NCBI GenBank assembly: GCA_946479225.1
Contig: CAMLFI010000118.1
Coordinates: 1-7,406 of the forward strand
From: an uncultured Mucilaginibacter sp.
Lineage (GTDB): Bacteria; Bacteroidota; Bacteroidia; Sphingobacteriales; Sphingobacteriaceae
Reading direction: 5' to 3'
DNA: 7,406 bases
In this document: positions 5,771-7,406 of the stretch, piece by piece
Position numbering within the stretch: the stretch's first letter is position 1
Layout: each line of letters begins with the position of its first letter
Program-made: the position numbers and the translations under genes
The notes under the pieces: model-generated
What the model was told of the DNA's origin: nothing
The model's database searches: none
What the model saw: only the letters and a program-made list of their open reading frames with translations

Positions 5771-6511
5771 TCAATCAGCTTTTTCCTTGCGCTTAAGGCG
5801 CAAAAATGTTTTATGGATCTTGGTCCGGAAAATATCATAAAACATAACAAAAGCGAGGATGGCCGCGGGAATAAAAAACTCATTCAAGCCAAAATAACGA
5901 TACAGATAAGCTGCTGATACGCATCCGAAGAAAAAGAAAAATATGATGACCAGGCGCAACAATATGCGCTGGCGCAGCGGGCTCATGTCCTCAACAGCAT
6001 TGCTTTGTATTATTGCCGATAGGTCAATGCCCAGATCGGTAAATATCCCGGTTAAATGCGTGGTGCGCACCACCGAGCCCGAAACCATAGAAACCATGGC
6101 ATTTTGCAGCCCCATAGCAAATAATAAACTACCGGCCAGCAAACGCGTGTTTACTACCGATGGACGCATATTAGTGCCGTAAATAGCCACAAATAACAGT
6201 ATAGCTATCTCTATACATATAGATATGGTGTAGGCGAAGCGCTGCTCTTTACCCACCCTGCGGATAATAAAACTGGACACAAATGCGCCCGCCAAAAACA
6301 GGATCATCCACATGCCCACGGTACGTGCGTCGGTAAGATCACCTGTCGCCAACTTCTCGGCAAAAAGTGCCACGTGGCCGGTTACATTGGTGGTTAGGAC
6401 GTAAAATGATAAAAAACCGGCACCATTAACAAAGCCCGCCGTTAGGCACAAAAGCGCAGCCAACCGCAAGTTGTGGGCGTAAGTGCGATATTTGCCTGTG
6501 TGGTGTAACAT
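5771..6511 (-). CDS. DUF1275 / YoaK-family integral membrane protein
   Basis: 246 residues, normal for the family (PF06912). Probable membrane segments are at about 16-40, 65-83, 94-112, 122-142, 184-205 and 210-228. Family signatures are AGFVNGAGFLSF (25-36), TTNVTGHVALFA (40-51), and AMGLQNAMV (132-140) followed by VRTTHLTGIFTDLG (148-161). The C-terminus (230-246) is Lys/Arg-rich, which suggests it faces the cytoplasm. The family's biochemical role is not established; a transporter-like function is often assumed. The ATG at 6511 gives a short hydrophilic lead before the first helix. A palindrome and a well-spaced promoter candidate lie upstream, so it is probably transcribed alone. A REPIN-like copy follows the stop. 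Confidence 0.93.
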   Translation of the reverse strand: MLHHTGKYRTYAHNLRLAALLCLTAGFVNGAGFLSFYVLTTNVTGHVALFAEKLATGDLTDARTVGMWMILFLAGAFVSSFIIRRVGKEQRFAYTISICIEIAILLFVAIYGTNMRPSVVNTRLLAGSLLFAMGLQNAMVSMVSGSVVRTTHLTGIFTDLGIDLSAIIQSNAVEDMSPLRQRILLRLVIIFFFFFGCVSAAYLYRYFGLNEFFIPAAILAFVMFYDIFRTKIHKTFLRLKRKEKAD

Positions 6512-6545
6512 GTTAATTATTGCAACCGGATAGTACCTTATGCGA

Positions 6546-6557
6546 ACAGAATGTTCT
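6546..6557. promoter_or_regulatory. Short palindrome CAGAATGTTCTG in the DUF1275 leader
   Basis: CAGAA-TG-TTCTG lies 35 bases upstream of the ATG and about 10 bases downstream of the candidate -7 box, where a repressor site would block transcription start. Only 12 bases long, so chance is possible. Confidence 0.25.
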
Positions 6558-6566
6558 GGTTTTAAT

Positions 6567-6597
6567 GTAAGTATACTTAAAATAGCAGACTTTTCAA
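6567..6597 (-). promoter_or_regulatory. Candidate -33/-7 promoter of the DUF1275 gene
   Basis: On the minus strand, TTTG (6597-6594) is exact, the spacer is exactly 19 bases, and the -7 box is TATACTTA (6574-6567), two mismatches from TAnnTTTG. The -7 region sits in a perfect 12-base palindrome TAAGTATACTTA (6567-6578). Predicted leader is about 50 bases. Confidence 0.45.
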
Positions 6598-6621
6598 AGG
6601 TCCATGACCGCTGCGGGGATA

Positions 6622-6815
6622 GCTGTTGCAGGCAAAGTGTAAAACCCTCTGATATTGAATACCTTTATAATCAAAGCTTTACATCGATTTTACAGCTAAA
6701 ATTCATGACGAATAAGTCTGTTGCAAAGTGTTGCGTGTTAAAACATATAACAAGTGTAAATTTTTAATTTTCAACTACTTACAAAAAACGCTGTTGCAGG
6801 TGTTGCAAAGTGTTG
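6622..6815. repeat. Repeats of the TGTTGCA type
   Basis: GCTGTTGCAGG occurs at 6622-6632 and 6790-6800. TGTTGCAAAGTGTTG occurs exactly at 6719-6733 and 6801-6815. CAAAGTGT also follows the first GCTGTTGCAGG (6633-6640). The copies are non-coding and irregularly spaced. They share sequence with the terminator stem at 6790-6834 and may be decayed duplicates of it or protein-binding iterons. Confidence 0.6.
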
Positions 6816-6834
6816 TATATATTTCTGCAACAGC
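6783..6834 (-). terminator. Intrinsic terminator of the DUF3810 gene
   Basis: Read on the minus strand, a perfect 10-bp stem GCTGTTGCAG (6834-6825) / CTGCAACAGC (6799-6790) encloses a 25-base loop and is followed by G then six T (6788-6783). It begins 9 bases past the stop. The loop is long for a terminator, but it contains further TTGCAA sequence that could fold. Confidence 0.6.
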
Positions 6835-6843
6835 AGTCAGTAT

Positions 6844-7406
6844 TTACCGCTTATACCAGTTAACCAGCAACAGCACCATTTGGTTATAGGTGTCCATACC
6901 CATGGGTTGGTTATTGGCCTTTAAAAAGTCGTTATAAAGCATCCCGCTAAGCAGCCCCGCCTTGCCCCGAAACGAGAACCAATAGTACCGTTCGGCTATA
7001 AAATCGCCCCTAACCTTCAGCGAAATGTGGGTTTTCAGTTCGTTACTGATTAGGGTGTCACGTCTGCGCATAGACTGCATGCACTCCCCCAATGCTAACT
7101 GGTATGCAGAGTAGCGCAGCAGCCGGTCACGGGAGTTAATACCCGCCAAAAAGCCGGCAAAATTGGCCTCATCCTCGGCGCCAAGCCCCGTTTGATGTGA
7201 CAGCTCATGGCAAGCCACAACCGGGCGCGCAAAAACCGGCATCTGGTAGTTTATCTGCGCCTCGCCGGTAAAAGGGTTATAATAGCCTGATGTTGTGAGA
7301 TAGTTAATAACAGGCGTAAGCAGAGACGATTTTATCCCGGGATAGTAAGTTCGGAAGTTAGCTGAATCGGCAGACAGTTTTTTTATAGCCGACAACGCAT
7401 TACCGT
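6844..7406 (-). CDS. DUF3810 family protein, C-terminal part (5' end outside window), HExxH motif
   Basis: 186 residues are visible before the TAA, and the frame stays open to the right edge (..GNALSAIKKLSAD), so the start is not in the window. The TTG at 7395 is in frame but is not a credible start. DUF3810 proteins (PF12725) of Bacteroidota usually have an N-terminal membrane region, missing here, and a C-terminal domain with a zinc-protease-like signature. Here that signature is CHELSHQTGLGAEDEANF: H-E-L-S-H at 7209-7195, followed by AEDEAN, where a third metal ligand would be expected. The upstream GYYNPFTGEAQINYQMPVFARPVV and the later YSAYQLALGECM fit the same domain. Peptidase activity has not, to my knowledge, been shown for the family. 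A terminator follows 9 bases past the stop. Confidence 0.88.
   Translation of the reverse strand, partial: GNALSAIKKLSADSANFRTYYPGIKSSLLTPVINYLTTSGYYNPFTGEAQINYQMPVFARPVVACHELSHQTGLGAEDEANFAGFLAGINSRDRLLRYSAYQLALGECMQSMRRRDTLISNELKTHISLKVRGDFIAERYYWFSFRGKAGLLSGMLYNDFLKANNQPMGMDTYNQMVLLLVNWYKR

Larger units (their letters stand above)
6512..6843. other. Gene-free spacer of 332 bases with promoter, repeats and terminator
   Basis: No convincing gene is seen on either strand. It holds, from left to right, the leader and promoter candidate of the DUF1275 gene, a set of TGTTGCA-type repeats (6622-6640, 6719-6733, 6790-6815) and the terminator of the DUF3810 gene. The only plus-strand open frame (6540-6767) has no family features and crosses the promoter and the repeats. 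Confidence 0.6.

Noticed and set aside
6540..6767. Plus-strand open frame of 75 codons in the spacer between DUF1275 and DUF3810 genes
   Set aside because: No family features, no signal or domain, and it runs through a promoter candidate and non-coding repeats.
7393..7395. TTG as the real start of the DUF3810 gene
   Set aside because: The frame stays open to the window edge and the family's N-terminal membrane region would be missing.

Overview
The window looks like chromosomal DNA of a member of the Bacteroidota, most likely Sphingobacteriaceae (Mucilaginibacter/Pedobacter-like). This is inferred from the protein types (a CarboxypepD_reg-like secreted protein, a DUF3810 protein, signal peptides ending in ..A-Q), the absence of clear Shine-Dalgarno sites, candidate promoters of the TTTG-N19-TAnnTTTG kind, and the many palindromic repeats between genes. 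No rRNA, tRNA, CRISPR array, phage gene or transposase is visible.

Layout: (1) 1-973, minus strand, murB without its C-terminus. It has Arg where the family has its catalytic Ser. (2) 974-1269, gene-free: a short A/T-rich tandem repeat, a cluster of TAGTC palindromes, and copy 1 of a REPIN-like element ending 5 bases past the next gene's stop. (3) 1270-2292, minus, a secreted serine hydrolase of the beta-lactamase class C/PBP4* type. (4) 2293-2792, a 500-base divergent spacer holding REPIN-like copy 2, a separate 160-base inverted element with four hairpins, a lone TAGTC palindrome, and a candidate promoter/operator for the next gene. (5) 2793-4361, plus, a 522-residue secreted protein of unknown function that seems to contain two related modules and a charged C-terminal helix. 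(6) 4362-4446, convergent spacer with a truncated REPIN-like copy 3. (7) 4447-5508, minus, a secreted CarboxypepD_reg-like protein whose only workable start is TTG. (8) 5509-5770, a candidate promoter and REPIN-like copy 4. (9) 5771-6511, minus, a DUF1275/YoaK-family membrane protein. (10) 6512-6843, a spacer with a candidate promoter, TGTTGCA-type repeats and an intrinsic terminator. (11) 6844-7406, minus, the C-terminal part of a DUF3810 protein with an HELSH motif, open at the right edge.

The genes do not form an obvious operon or pathway. Every gene is separated from the next by a spacer carrying palindromes, and most appear to be single transcription units. Four of the six products are predicted to act at or outside the membrane. 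The two most notable points are the Ser-to-Arg change in murB and the density of several different palindromic repeat families, three of the four REPIN-like copies lying just past stop codons of minus-strand genes. No complete new multi-gene system is evident.
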